A stretch of DNA of 64,000 bases from Humulus lupulus (lineage: Eukaryota; Streptophyta; Magnoliopsida; Rosales; Cannabaceae). Location: NCBI RefSeq assembly GCF_963169125.1, contig NC_084795.1, positions 261,573,042-261,637,041 on the forward strand. The letters are read 5' to 3'. Positions 35,345 through 48,508 of the stretch are shown here, piece after piece. The position numbers and the translations under genes are program-made. The notes beneath the pieces are model-generated. The model worked only from the letters and a program-made list of their open reading frames with translations, searched no databases and was not told where the DNA came from. Position 1 is the first letter of the stretch. The number at the start of each line of letters is the position of its first letter.

Positions 35345-37700
35345 ATGCCGCAGAATTCAGGAAAGTGGTGGGGGTCAAAGTTCGCAATTCCTTATTCGCC
35401 AGTAACGCCGAGCCCGGAATCTCCTTTCACTCAGAATCAACGTCTACTTCGGGAAGACGAACTAAGGCGTGAGCAAGAGGACACTCGAGATCACTTCCGA
35501 CGTCAGATAGACGAGGTCGAAGAAGGGAAAAGGAGAAGACTAAGGGTCGCCCTTCATCCAGATTCTGATACCGAGCCTAGACCGATCCCACTCGACCCTT
35601 CGCTTAAAGTGACAATCGCCTTCAAACCAGGTGATCTGCAGTTTTCACTGATGGGGGAACCCTCTACCTCACAGCCGAGGAGGGAGTTTTTTGAGGCCGA
35701 GCATTATTGGAGCTCGGTTACGTCACTAGGCCAGATAACCGATATCTTGGCCTTTCATGGTATAGGACTATTAGGCTCGCTAAGGTGTCGAGCCCCGACC
35801 TCCCACAAGCGAAGCTGCCACGCTCCAGGAGATGGAAATCCTGACAGCAAGCTGAGATACACAGCTTGGAGCCAGGAGCACATGAAGGCAGGGACGATAC
35901 TGCCCTTGAAGTCTTTTTTCAAGGACTTCACAGATTTTGTTGGGTTGGCCCCCTTCCAGCTCAACACCAACTCTTACAGGGTTCTGTCTGCCCTGAGGTC
36001 GCTTTACCACGAGCTGAAGTGGGAAGGACCATCACCAAAGGAGATCCTGTATCTCTTTTGTTTGAAAAGCAATCCCTCCCGAGCTCGGGGAGGGGATGGC
36101 TTCTACTATCTCTCAAGCTATCCCAAGGAGAAGAAGTTGTTTGAAGATCTTCCCAACCATCCTCCTGATTTCAAGAAGGCCTTCTTTTGAATAGATGGCC
36201 TAGCCCCGTCTCGATTTTATTTATTTAGACGGATTCGTAAGTATTTCAACCTCCTTCTTTTGTGCTCAAACTTTTCTTTAGGCTCGTGCTTAGCTAAAAT
36301 GTTCTTAACTTTCCAGCCAACTATCATCGCCCTACTCCCACTGATGAGATGAAGGAGCACAGAGAGACTCTGCTCCAACTTCCTTACGGCAGGAGATCCC
36401 TCTTCTATCTCTTGCATGAAGACAAGCTCCGGGCTTGTGGGCTCTTAGGAGGGGATCAGTCTACATCGGACTGGTCCAATAAAAAATACGACCGGTGGGA
36501 GCTCGTGCCTCTGCCAACGGGTAACCTCCCCCCAAGGAGAGAGGCGAGGCCTCCGCCTCCAGTCCGTCACAGGAGTCCACAATCAGGGAACGAGGCCAAC
36601 GACGAGGCCTCAAGCTCGGGTTCGGATGAGCAAGGTACAGTCATCCTTAGCTCGAATATGTGGTCCCCTTCCCTACTAAAGCATAAGCCCGATAGGTTAG
36701 TATTGTGTGAGGACGATAGGAACCATTTTTATGTATGGTCTTGGGTAGATGAGCGGGTTCATAGGTTCGATAGCTGGCTCTGGAAATACGACACCATGTA
36801 TAGCCTGAACGAGGTATGGAACGAAATAGTCGTCCAATATGGGACCAACGACTATAGGGACCTTTCGAGGTTGACGTCCACCTATAGGGAAGACACTCCC
36901 CTCGCCTCTTCTGAAGATGGGGGAATTTCGTGGTCGCCGAGCTCAAGCTCGAGGGAGAGTTTCAGTTAGGTTTCTCTCCGTTTGTCTTTTTATCTAATGT
37001 GTGTGTTGCATGATGCTGAGTTACTTTTTTTTTTTTGATAACTCATATTGTGGTGTAATTGTGTAGGAAAGATGGACTCCGATTTCGACAACATCCTTGA
37101 GAGTGGCGGAGCCAAGAGGAGTAAGCGTCCTAGGGGGTCGCGAAAGACTGACCGGCCCGCCAAGGTCCTTAAGAGGACTGAAAAGACACCTCCTCCCCCA
37201 GCTCCGCTTGCCACGAGCTCCGCTGTGGAGCCAACTCCACAGGTCGGGGCATCCACCATGGTCGAGCCCCCACCTCCCATCATGGTTCACTCAACGCTCG
37301 GTCCACCTCCGAAAAAACCCTCGGCTTCCCTAACCCGCAAGTTGTCAGTTTCTACTCACGTTGATGAGTATGTAGTCGACAATGCTGCTGGACCTCATGG
37401 GGCTACGCTGGGCTCGGACATTCTGTCTCAAGTGGGTCAGAGCTTTAACAGTTTTGATGCTTCTCATTAGCAGTTTTTGAACAACGCCCGAGACTGCAAC
37501 ACACTTTATGAGAAGAGTGTCGAGCTTACTGCTGTGGTAATTTTTCTTTTCTCGCTACTAGCTGTACTTATAGACGGTCCATATACTAATGTTGATTTCT
37601 TTGTATGCCAGGCTCTAGCTGTTTCTGCTCAGCTCAACTATAAATTGAATAATGAGATCCATTCGAGCAAGTCCTATGCTCAGGAGGCGAGGAAAGTTCT
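35345..37700 (+). pseudogene. Retrotransposon accessory gene with Transposase_28-like region, three introns, broken
   Basis: Exons are 35345-36236, 36317-36964, 37067-37536 and 37612 to about 37700. The introns have GT..AG ends and phases 1, 1 and 0, and all three joins keep the frame. Exon 1 encodes a charged N-terminus, then a block with LPLKSFFKDFTDFVGLAPFQ, GPSPKEILYLF and GDGFYYLSSYPKEKKLFEDL. This resembles the family called putative gypsy-type transposon (Transposase_28), whose function is unknown. Exon 2 is acidic and Ser/Pro-rich. Exon 3 is a Pro-rich basic tail. Exon 4 starts a coiled coil (ALAVSAQLNYKLNNEIHSSK). Stops at 36188-36190 and 37468-37470 break it, the first in a position where the frame otherwise reads on to the donor. 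It runs opposite to the adjoining LTR. Extra ORFs, sense or antisense, are known in Tat-lineage gypsy elements. It is probably not functional now. Confidence 0.75.
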
Positions 37701-38408
37701 GGTCAAAGTTCTAGTCCTAATGAGCAAGATTACTATAATCCAGAAAGATATGTGCCAACAGTTGAGCTCGAAAATTGGAGGTTGCATGAACAGTTAGCCG
37801 AGGACATGCGGATAAATGAGGAGATGGAAAAATGAGCCGCCGATGGCCAGGCACCCCCACGGAGGACCAGGGGGTGACCTTGAGGAAGTGCGGCTACCAG
37901 GATGGCCGAACAAAGGATCCAACATGCTCAACTGAGGTCTGGGGAAAATGCTAGAGAAAACCTGCCCACGGTGTCATCACGAAACCCTTTCAGGAACAAC
38001 CTAACCAGGGGCATTCCCGCATACCTTGGGAATAACCGAGCTCCCCAGGCAGCTTGGAATGATAACACAGGACTCGCTGAGAATAATAATAACCCTGAAA
38101 TTGCAAGGCCAAACAATGAGAGGTCACCACCGTCTCCAATCAGGCATCCTCCATCACCAATCAGACATCCCTTTCAAGCTCGGGGTGTACCCCAGGAAGC
38201 TCCCAGCAGAGACCGAGCTAGGGAGAGAGCACTTCAGTGGGCTTCTCAAAGTACTAGAAGTGAAAGCCGAGATAGGAGCCATCGTGATCGACCCGAGCGT
38301 AGGGGAGAACGCGAGTTCCCACTGGGGGCACGTCAAGAACATAGACATGCGAGACAACCCCAACCATCTGGGAGTTATTTGTCGAGGTCACAAGCAACAA
38401 GAATTAGG
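37700..38408 (+). pseudogene. Tat-lineage gypsy gag, part 1 (N-terminus)
   Basis: The frame reads YNPERYVPTVELENWRLHEQ, then LAEDMRINEEMEK, then, after three stops between 37835 and 37883, MAEQRIQHAQLRSGENAREN at 37902 and an Arg/Ser/Pro-rich stretch with repeated SPIRHP. Coiled-coil and basic low-complexity N-termini are usual for Tat gag. The frame shifts from that of exon 4 of the accessory gene near 37690-37720, so the two are joined rather than normally spaced. A chromovirus interrupts it at 38413. Confidence 0.65.
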
Positions 38409-38413
38409 GTGCA

Positions 38414-41247
38414 TGTAACACCCTACATCCTTATAGCCGTTACCATGTGATTTATAAATGTGCCATTAGCTCGCTAATCGAGGTTTTGAGTTAAAAAGTG
38501 TGATTAAACCAAAGTAAGGACTCATTTAATGAACATTAGATAAAAAGTGTTGGTCATTCATTAAAATTCGTAAAAATGTTACAATGGGATCCCAAAATAC
38601 TGTTTTAAAATACATTTACAATCCAAAGATTTGGTACAGTCGACCTAGGTGACAAAAGAAAACATTCACCACGTGTTCTTTAAAGCAACCCAAGCTTGGC
38701 AGCCAGGTAGACCAAACATGTACACACTGCTCCATGCCCTCCAACTCATGGTTGTTCGACCTTTTTCCTTACTCTTACTTGCACTACAGAGCACCCGTGA
38801 GTCGAGGCCCAGCAAGAGAACTTCAAGCATGGCATATAATAATATACTTCAACAAATACATACTTAATCATAGACAACAAGTAATTACACGTTTCCATTA
38901 GAATGCATAGCATAACCACAATAGAATATCTCAATAACACAATGGCATAACAGCCTAATAGTACCTCAATACAATAACACAACAATATAATAACACGACA
39001 ACACAATAACACGACAGCTCAATACTACAACAGCAGCGGTCTCTGCCAATCGAGGTGCGTTACCAGGCACCAAGTTTGCGGTCCTAGCCGAATAGGTATG
39101 TACAGAACCCTAGAAGGTCTTGCCCTAGCGGCCTGCATTCAGCATGCTTAACGCCGATCTCGGCCCCTTTCCGCGCCCGACTTCTTACCGTTCGCGACCT
39201 TCGTCGTTCCCAACCATTATTGTTCACTCACAAACATGCAACACATAGCATAATATTCACAGATATTTAAACGCATGTTAAACATAAGCATTAGGGTCAC
39301 ACCTTGCAATACAAACAATAGGGCCACTCCCTGCTCTACGGGTAGAAACAATTCCCTTACCTGGTGTCCCGAGCTGACAACCCAAAGCGATCCCGAGCAC
39401 GATTCCTAATCCCGAGCTTGAGCGGTAAAACCTAGTCACAACATATTAATAAATACCCATCATGATCCAAATCAATTAAAAGCCTTTGAAATAACATACT
39501 AGCCTCTGAGACCTTGAATTCTACTAAACCGGGTAGTAGAATCCTTCTCGAGCCTAAAACCTTCATTTCGCCAATATTGCCTATTTGAGTCGCGGTCCAG
39601 CCCTTAAGGGCCGCGATGCGCCTAAGTCAGAGAGCATTGCTCTCACGTTTGGGGAACACGAGCCGCGGCGCCTGGGCAAAATTAGAGGCTCCCAGCCTTT
39701 TTGTTCATGCGGGTCGCGGCGCCTGAAGAATAGGGTCGCGGCTCAGACCTGCAAACCCAAAAATCCCACCACTTTCACTGCGTTTTCGTCAACCTAACTT
39801 TGCCAATTACTACCCAATACAACCCCTAAACCCATAATTGTTTCCAGAACTTCCTTTCACACCACATAAACACCATGATTGACCCAAAATCTAACCAAGA
39901 ATCCTACCCCAATTTTACAATTTAAGCTAAAACTAAACCCATCTCAAACCTATCTTAATCATCCATATTTCACATAAAATCAAGACTCAGACCTTACCTT
40001 ATTAACAATTTCGATTCTCAACTGCTGTTAATCACCTCCAAACTTCATTTCCCTTCACCCTAAGCCCTTCTTCCTCTAGGATTTCAGGAAGGCAACAGTT
40101 AAGTGAGCTTAAGGGAGAGAGGGAAAAAGAACACGTTTGAGAGAGAGAGGTTAGGCTGAGAGAATGTTTATTCAATCTGACTTTAGTTCTTTCCACATAG
40201 TTCCTAAGGTGGAGCCTATCTCTTTAATACAAAAGACCATAATGCCCCCCTTGACTTATCTTCAATGTCTTAATGCCTCGAAGGGAAATCCCGTCATTTG
40301 CCACATCCCGCTAATTCCTCGAGTGTTCCTACAAATACTCATTTAATCCCGACATACCCAAATCATTACTGATAATTGCCCATTACCCGATAAACCCCAG
40401 GCACATGCCAAGTTCTCAAAATACCCCTAGGCTCACCCCGAGCCGAGTATCTGACCCCGTTGTGACTATTATGCTAACCTACTCCCTAGGATCGTCTCGG
40501 ACTACACATCTCAAATATGTCCCGTAACACTGGGGTCTCACTCATGACACATGGGCCAAAATTACAAACATGCCTCTATTCATAAAAACGGGCCCACATG
40601 CATATTTAATACACACAAACATGCATGTCTAATAACATTACCACATAATTCATTTATGACACATCATCATGCATAAAATCCATTACTCGCTCAATAATCC
40701 AAATTAGGCCCTCCAGGCATTGTAGTCAAAGCATGCAGCCTTAATATCAAATTCGGGACGTTACAACTATCCCCTCCTTATAAAAATTTTGTCCTCAAAA
40801 TTTATTCACATATCTCAGAATACCAATCCCGCAAACCTGACTATAACCCCAGAATCAGGTCCTTTACTTTGTCACTACTTGCAACATCTTCACAAGAACA
40901 ATGGTCTTAATCTGCAAGACCTTATCTCTTTTATCCAGAATTCCACTGGCCTTTCCTTACACAATAAATTTCACTAAATTCCCAGGGTCTCCTCACCCAA
41001 TCAAGGGTTGTACTCGTCACCCCCTTTCTTCAACACTGGCACCAGTAACACCTAGTGAGACCCTACCCATATTGGGGTAAGGCCTAACTCTAGGCCCCTG
41101 GCCTAGTCCCTATTAGAATCTCACAAACATTTGTCAACTCTAGATTCAAACTCTTATTTCCTTTCCGAACCATTGTATCCTTATTAGTTCATAATACACG
41201 AAGGACACAAAGCCCTCAATCCTGGAACTACACGTTCCAATATCTAG
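38414..41247 (-). repeat. 3' LTR of chromovirus A
   Basis: It pairs with 44960-47888. The inner end is decayed (ctag instead of the expected ca). Positions 39586-39760 hold a cluster of GC-rich words (cgcggcgcc, gccgcgatg) in an otherwise AT-rich LTR. Several 60-90-codon frames are LTR shadows. Confidence 0.88.
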
Positions 41248-44200
41248 ACTTGTAAATTCTTATGTCCTGTAATATTGTAGACACTCATGCCCTCAATGTT
41301 CTTAATAATTTCACTAGTCCTCTGAGCCACTTCTGAACTAGAATACTTCCTGTCCCTTGGGTTCATTTTCCGAAATAAGTACTTCTCATTCCTTGTCTCA
41401 CATTATTCTACTCAGAGTCACTCTACAACCCTTTTTCCCAGAACTTGGGAGTCCCTGGGTCCCAATCTGACACTATCAACCTCGGTGTCCAATGGAGACG
41501 TACGATCTCCTTTCGTACCCACTCCCTCTTTTGATACCTCACTCACACCAACCATGGTGTGCCAACCCAATAGTTCCAATCACAACTTTCACATTCATTC
41601 ACCTCATCTGTAATCCAAGGTGGTCCACCCCTAGGGTTCATAATTATATCCCTTTATAATAACTCCAGGATACACTAGTGTCATAAGAGCCTTTTTGGTC
41701 TCTGATTATCATCTCTTGTTTACTAAACGATTAGGTTGTGCGCTTCCTGATAAAAAAATTGTGGTCTCAACATACATTCAAACTTCCTGGATGCAATAAC
41801 CGTAATGGTTGATTTAAGGTTCATCCTGCATGTTTTCCTTAATGCAAGTATCCTTTGGATCACCCATCCGATCTACATATCTTAACCCATCTATTCCAAA
41901 GTGGTAGGATTCTTAACCTTTCCTACAAGATCTTTTTCCTGTGTTTCACTGTTCATTCATAGGAATATATCCTCCAATTATCAATCACATGTTCCAAACC
42001 AATCCCGCTCATTTCTTCATTCTAATCATGGCTAACTGGCATTACTATCAAATCAACATCCAATGTAGAACATCTGAGCCCAATGCCAAGCATCTATGTT
42101 CTTATTCCTCTTTCCCTCATGAACCATGAACAACTTTCGTTTCCAATCTACACACAGGCGCATCCTCATTTATAACATATTGCACCGTAATTCCACATTC
42201 TAAGCAAGAACGATGCCTCTCGCATCGTTCTCCTATACCAGTCCATACATACAAACTCTAATACCATGATGAGTGAATCAATCTTCATTATAGCTTTTGA
42301 AGATCTGGTATGCAACCATCCATTGAAACAAACTTTATGTTCTCATGTTACTTTAGTCAAAGTAAGGTTGTTCTCGAAGATGCCTCGAGTAGTAGCCGAT
42401 GTGTCCCACTAGTTTTACTGTGCTTTCGCCCCTAAGGCGTTCCTTTTATAATTTCCTTACGATTTTCGTCTTGATTGCCTCATACATGATTCCATTACCT
42501 CCCATAGTATAACCTTGAATGTCCTCTGGAGAAATCAGAACTTATTCCTCTTGAAACCTTACCTGTAACCCTGCTTCCTTAGCCTTAGTATTATCAATGA
42601 AGTTTCTATTCGCGTTCTGCTTCTAACTGGGAATGGTCTAAAACATCCTTAATAAATCTGATTACGACTTATCCTTACCATCTATGTACTCTCTGCTTGT
42701 CGAACTTACCTAGGCCGCTGAAGCATTGGTTAGTTTAAAAGCCTTCACTGATAATCCATCACGTCCTACTTAGTGCAAGAGGCAATTCTTGAAACGTCTA
42801 TTGCCTTGATCCTCAATTGGTTAATTCTTGAGAATATTGTCCTACCCTTGCAACCGGAAAATGAATCCTTCATTCCTGGAAAACGGTGTTGGCATGTCCC
42901 ATGAACAGATGTTCCATTCGATCCTCAAGTCAAATACTTCTTCAACTGAACCTTTAATTATTTCTGCTAAGCTAGTGTCATTCTTCATAATGTCCCTGAT
43001 ATCGATTCTATCTTTGCTTTAATTCTGTAGCACACTCAATTCCCTAGATGTGACAATTGTCCCAACGAATCCTCGTGAAACCATCTGGAACCTTACCAGC
43101 CGATCCAGTGTTCATCTGGTCTAACTAATATAACCCCAATCGTATCTTCCTCAATAGCTAAGCACCATGTAACTGTAACCGGGTCCTTTCCTTTTAACCT
43201 CAGAAGTCACCATCTTATTTTACAGTCCATAGTTGTCCCTTATTTGATCGACAAATTCACACTCAAGATCACCTCGTATACCTCATAGAACCAGCTCAAT
43301 CAATTACTACCAAATTTTCCCAGATAAATGCTAAAAACTCAAGCCCCATGGCATGACAACCATATAGCATATGCCACATGTCAATATCTCTCCCAAGAAG
43401 TATGTAACACCAAATTCAATCGGCTCAATTTATAAATAGGAACAAGAACTAAAAATATAACTGGTCGTCTCCGGGGGTTAGCCTCAGGCTCTAACCATAT
43501 CGAGACGGTCACTTGAACTGGGGTAAGGTTATATGTACTCTTTAGTTCTTTTATCTTTGTCTTCAGGATATTCCACTTGATGTGCCCTACGGTTCCTCAT
43601 CAATAATATGCCTTCGCTCGGCATTCACCCACATGATGTCTCATGCACCTAGCACATACTAAGTAACCCTTCCAGATCTCATCGCTGTCCCAGCGGTCGC
43701 CCTGAACACCATGAACCCTCCTGTCAGGATCAAGAGTAATAGAACCATCGGGGTCTTTCTCTCCTGGTTACTGGGCCTCCACCCCTACTTGATCCCACAA
43801 ATTGGGATACCCTTGCCTGAGTTTTCCTCCCAACGACACTTTTATTCCATGTCTCATCTCCTGCGTCCTCTATAATAAGGGCCCTCCCTATCGCCCAAGC
43901 GCAGGTAAAAATCTCCTACACTTGAGCGATCCTAACACTTTGGGCCATCCCAGGGTTCAATCCTCGAGTGGATCGCTTCTTCTGGGCCACATATGCTGGT
44001 ACCCAATCAAACACAAATTTTTCCGTTCTATAAAGCTCACTGAAAAACTTGGTCACTGCCTTACTATCCTAAACCAAATTCATAAAATCATCGGTCTTCG
44101 CAATTCAAACCACGACACAGTAAGGCCTCTCGTTAAACCATTGTTTGAGGTTCCTTCCAACCTACCATGAAAACATTCCAGGTCTGGGATACATCTTCCC

Positions 44201-44959
44201 ACCAGGTGCAGGCATCCTCCCGCAATACGTACGTGGAACATGCCACTCTATCATTGTATTTCACTCCCATATAGCCAAGGATGGAGCTAACCATGCTCGT
44301 CCATTGTTCAATTCTGTACGGGTCCAGACCTCCCTCAGAAACTGGAGGATTAAACTTCTAGAATCTTTCATATAATAATTCCCGTCTGTATCCACCCTCA
44401 GGTTAGGTCGTAACTGGTTCCATTATTGCCAACTCCCACAGGACAGTGTTCCCTGACAGAACCCGCTGCCTCAATCACATAATCTCTTCCTCTTGCCTGA
44501 CAACCCTGCTTGCATGCCACCAAACACCTGTCGCCAATCTCAGGGCCGACGGATGATTCTGGCCTCAGCTGTCATTATTCACACTGCCTTATCTAGTTGA
44601 CTGCCTTGGACACAAAACTTTCAAATCTATTTGCAGTCAAAAACCTGGCCTACCAGCCCTGATACTCTTATCCAACGCTAAACCATAACAAGGCCAAAAA
44701 ACACAATAGTTATATAATACACATATCAAGACATAAATCCAAAATACTCATGCAACACTCATCAAACGTCAATCCAACAAAAACATAAACATATCTATCA
44801 AGCTCCCTATTCTAGCAGGTAAGGCTACTCACATAAATAGTTAAACAAATATTGCATCTAATACCAACCAACCTTGAGTCGAGCTTGTCTCTGGCAGTGA
44901 GTGTACATGTTTGGTCAATCTCTCGGAACTATAAACCTTGGCACGCTCTGATACCAAGT
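41248..44959 (-). pseudogene. Interior of chromovirus A with gag zinc-knuckle relic
   Basis: No frame exceeds about 120 codons, and none on the minus strand matches pol convincingly. On the minus strand at about 43600-43700 the translation reads YLVCARCMRHHVGECRAKAY, then two stops and GTVGHIKWN. This parallels CANCKRRHMEECRAKACFLC in chromovirus B gag. Near 44500-44600 the leader also resembles B (caggtgttt...ggcaagaggaagag on the minus strand against caggtgttt...ggaaagaggaagag). Pol has decayed beyond my recognition or is largely deleted. Confidence 0.7.
44942..44956 (-). other. Primer binding site of chromovirus A
   Basis: The minus strand reads TGGTATCAGAGCGTG three bases after the 5' LTR, matching methionine tRNA as in many plant gypsy elements. 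Confidence 0.88.
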
Positions 44960-47888
44960 TGTAACGCCCTACTTCCTTAGAGTCGTTACCATGTGATTTA
45001 TAAATGTGCCATTAGCTCACTAATCGAGGTTTTAAGTTAAAAAGTGTGATTAAACCAAAGTAAAGACTCATTTAATGAACATTAGATAAAAAGTGTTGGT
45101 CATTTATTAAAATTCGTAAAAATGTTACATTGGGATCCCAAAATACTGTTTTAAAATACATTTACAATCCAAAGATTTGGTACAATCGACCTAGGTGACA
45201 AAAGCGAACATTCACCACGTGTTCCTTAAAGCAACCCCAGTCCTGGCGGCCAGGTAGACCAAACATGTACACACCGTTCCATGGCCTCCAACTCATGGTC
45301 GTTCGACCTTTTTCCTTACTCTTACTTGCACCAAAAAGCACCCGTGAGCCGAGGCCCAACAAGAGAACTTCAAGCATGGCATTCAATAATATACTTTAAC
45401 AAATACATACTTAATCATAGACAATAAGTAATTACACGTTTCCATTAGAATGCATAGCATAACCACAATAGAATAACTCAATAACAGAATGGCATAACAA
45501 CCTAATAGTACCTCAATACAATAACACAACAATATCATAACACAGCAGTATAATAACACAGCAACACGATAACACGGCAACTCAATACTACAACAGCAGA
45601 ATACCACAGCAGCAGTCTTCACCGATTGGGGTGCGTTACCAGGCACCAAGTCTGCGGTCCTAGCCGAACTGGTGTGTACAACACCCTTGAGGGTCTCTCC
45701 CTGCTGGCCTGCATTCAGCATGCTTAATTTTATTCCTGGCCCCTTGCCGTACCCAACTTCTTGCCGTTCCCGACCTTCGCCGTTCCCGCCCCATCGTCTT
45801 TCACTCACAAACATGCAACACATAGCATAATATTCACATATATTTAAATTCATGTTAAACATAAGCATTAGGGTCGCGCTCTGCAGTACAACCAATAGGG
45901 TCATGCCCTGCTCTACGGGTACAAACAATTCTTTTACTTGGTGTCCCGAGCTGACAATCCAAAGCGATCCCGAGCACGATTCCTAATCCCGAGCCTGAGT
46001 GGTAAAACCTAGTCACAACGTATTAATAAATATCCATCATGATCTAAATAAATTAAAAGCCTTTGAAATAACATACTAGCCTCTGGGACCTCGAATTCTA
46101 CTAAACCAGGTAGTAGAATCCTTCTTAAGCCTAAACATTTGGGTTCCTGAGCCTAAAACCTTCATTTGGAAAAAATTGCCTATTTGAGTCGCGGCCCAGC
46201 CCTTATGGGCTGCGGTGCGCTCAAGTCAGAGAGCATTGCTATCACGTTTGGGGAACAGGGGCTGTGGCGCAAGCTGAGGCGCGTCGCGACGCCTGGGCAA
46301 AATCAGAGGCTCCCAGCCTTTTTGTTCATGTTCGCTGCGATGCCTGAAGAACAGGGCCGCGGCTAAGACCTGCGAACCCAAAAATCCCACAATTTTCACT
46401 GCGTTTTCCTCAACCTAACTTTGCCAATTTCTACCCAATACAACCCCTAAACCTAGAATTGTTTCCAGAACTTCCTTTCACACCACATAAACACCATGAT
46501 TGACCCACAATCTAACCAAGAATCTTACCCCAATTTTACAATTCAAGTTAAAAGTAAACCCAACTCAAACTTATCTTAATCATCAATATTTCACATAAAA
46601 TCAAGACTCAGACCTTACCTTATTGATGATTTCAATCCTCAACTGTTGTTAATCACCTCCACACTTCATTTCCCTTCACCCCAAGCCCTTCTTCCTTTGG
46701 GATTTCAGCAAGGCAGCAGTCAAGTGAGCTTAAGGGAGAGAGGGAAAGAGAACACGTTTGGGAGAGAGAGGTTAGGCTGAGAGAATGTTTATTCAATCTG
46801 ATTTTAGTTCTTTCCACATAGTTCCTAAGGTGGAGCCTATCTCTTTAATACAAAAGACCATAATGCCCCCCTTGATTTATCTTCAATGTCTTAATGCCTC
46901 GAAGGGCAATACTATCATTTGCCACATCCCAATAATTCCTCGAGTGTTCCTACAAATCCCCATTTAATTCTGACACACCCAAATCATTATTGATAATTTC
47001 CCGTTACCCGATAAACCCCAGGCACATGCCAAGTTCTCAAAATACCCCTAGGCTTACCCCGAGTCGGGTATCTGACCCCGTTGTGACTATTTCGCTAACT
47101 TGCTCCCTAGGATCGTCTCAGACCACACATCTTAAATATATCCCTATAACACTGGGATCTCACTCATAACACATGCATAATTACATTTATGCCCTCAACG
47201 TGCCAAAATTACAAACACGCTCATATTCACAGAAATGGGTCCGCATGCATATTTAATACACATAAACATGCATGTCTAATCACATTATCACATAATTCAT
47301 TTGTGACACGTCATCATGCATAAAATCCATTACTCGTTCATTAATCCCAATTTGGACCTCTAGGCACTGTAGTCAAGGCACTCAGCCTTAATATCAAATT
47401 CGGGACGTTACAACTATCCCCTCCTTATAAAAATTTCGTCCTCGAAATTTATTCACATACCTCGGAATACCAATCCCACAAACCTGACTATAACCCCATG
47501 TCCTTTACTTTGTCACTACTTGCAACATCTTCACAAGAACAATGGTCTTAATCTGCAAGACCTTATCTTTTTTGTCCCGAATTCTACTGGCCTTTCCTTA
47601 CACAATAAATTTCACTAAATTCCCAGGGTCTTCTCACCCAATCAGGGGTTGTACTCGTCACCCCCTTTCTTCAACACTGGCATCGGTAACACCTAGTGAG
47701 CCCCTACCCATACTGGGGTAAGGCCTAATTGTAGGCCCCTGGCCTAGTCCCTATTAGGATTTCACAAAAAATTGTCAACTCTAGAGTCAAACTCCTCTTT
47801 CCTTTCCCAACCATCGTATCCTTGTTAGTTCATAATACACGGAGGACACAAAGCCCTCAATCTTGGAACTACACGTTCCCATATTACA
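44960..47888 (-). repeat. 5' LTR of chromovirus A
   Basis: Full-length, with minus-strand tips TGTAATATGGG and GGGCGTTACA. It carries the same GC-word cluster at 46185-46370. A 181-codon minus-strand frame (45383-45928) consists of low-complexity Cys/Leu/Tyr repeats derived from ataacac microsatellites and is not a gene. Confidence 0.9.
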
Positions 47889-47893
47889 GTGCA

Positions 47894-48503
47894 TGTGAAT
47901 AACCCACCTTGCAATCAAATCCCACAATAGCAACCAGAAAGAACTGTCAGCTTTTGTGAGGGAAGTCAAGATTATAGCAGGTCGGTGAGTGTCTATAACA
48001 TCAAACCTAGGTATTAGGAGAACTACCCAAATGGTTATTCTGATCTTTGGGACCACCTGAACTAGAACCGGGGGCAGTTTAATCGGCTGAACCCGGACCT
48101 GAGGGCACACTTAAATACCCAAAGGGGGCCTATATAACCAGTATATTGAAATCAATATAACCCTATACTACGACAAGGAGCTGGAGTTCCTACCAACAAC
48201 ATCTAGCTCCCAGTAGCGAATGCTCCCCCTCTGGTGAATTAGTTCAGGAGAGAATCAATTAACTTGAGGAAGCATTCAAGCTCCTTCAAGAAGGAAAAAA
48301 CAAATAAAAGGCCTACGATTCCGATGAGGAGCTCGAGCTTTTTGCTCCCCATATCTCGAACACACCATTCCCCAATGGTTTGGAGATACCCCACGTGGCG
48401 CCCTACGATGGGACTACCGACCCAGGCAACCACCTGAGTACGTTTAATACTGTGATGTGAGTTAGAAATGTCGAATATGAGCTCAGATGCATGCTCTTCC
48501 AAA
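47894..48503 (+). pseudogene. Tat gag, part 2
   Basis: Resumes after chromovirus A. Readable pieces are YPNGYSDLWDHLN, RLNPDLRAHLNTQRGPI and, near 48330-48450, SDEELELFAPHISNTPFPNG followed by LEIPHVAPYDGTTDPGNHLS. The last is the conserved entry of the Retrotrans_gag capsid domain. Several stops and shifts. It stops at CMLFQT, where a Copia-type LTR is inserted. Confidence 0.75.
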
Positions 48504-48508
48504 CCGCA

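Larger units (their letters stand above)
38414..47888 (-). mobile_element. Chromovirus (Tekay/Del-like) LTR retrotransposon A, degenerate
   Basis: A 9.5-kb element inserted in the Tat gag with the perfect target duplication GTGCA (38409-38413 and 47889-47893). Long LTRs of about 2.83 and 2.93 kb bracket a 3.7-kb interior. A PBS beside the right LTR sets minus orientation. LTR divergence is about 6% over a 290-bp stretch compared by eye, older than the Copia insertions. The interior has no intact frame, but a gag zinc-knuckle remnant identifies the family. It is related to chromovirus B at 51550-61055. Confidence 0.9.

Noticed and set aside
45383..45928. 181-codon minus-strand frame
   Set aside because: Lies inside a chromovirus LTR and consists mostly of Cys/Leu/Tyr repeats from an ataacac microsatellite.
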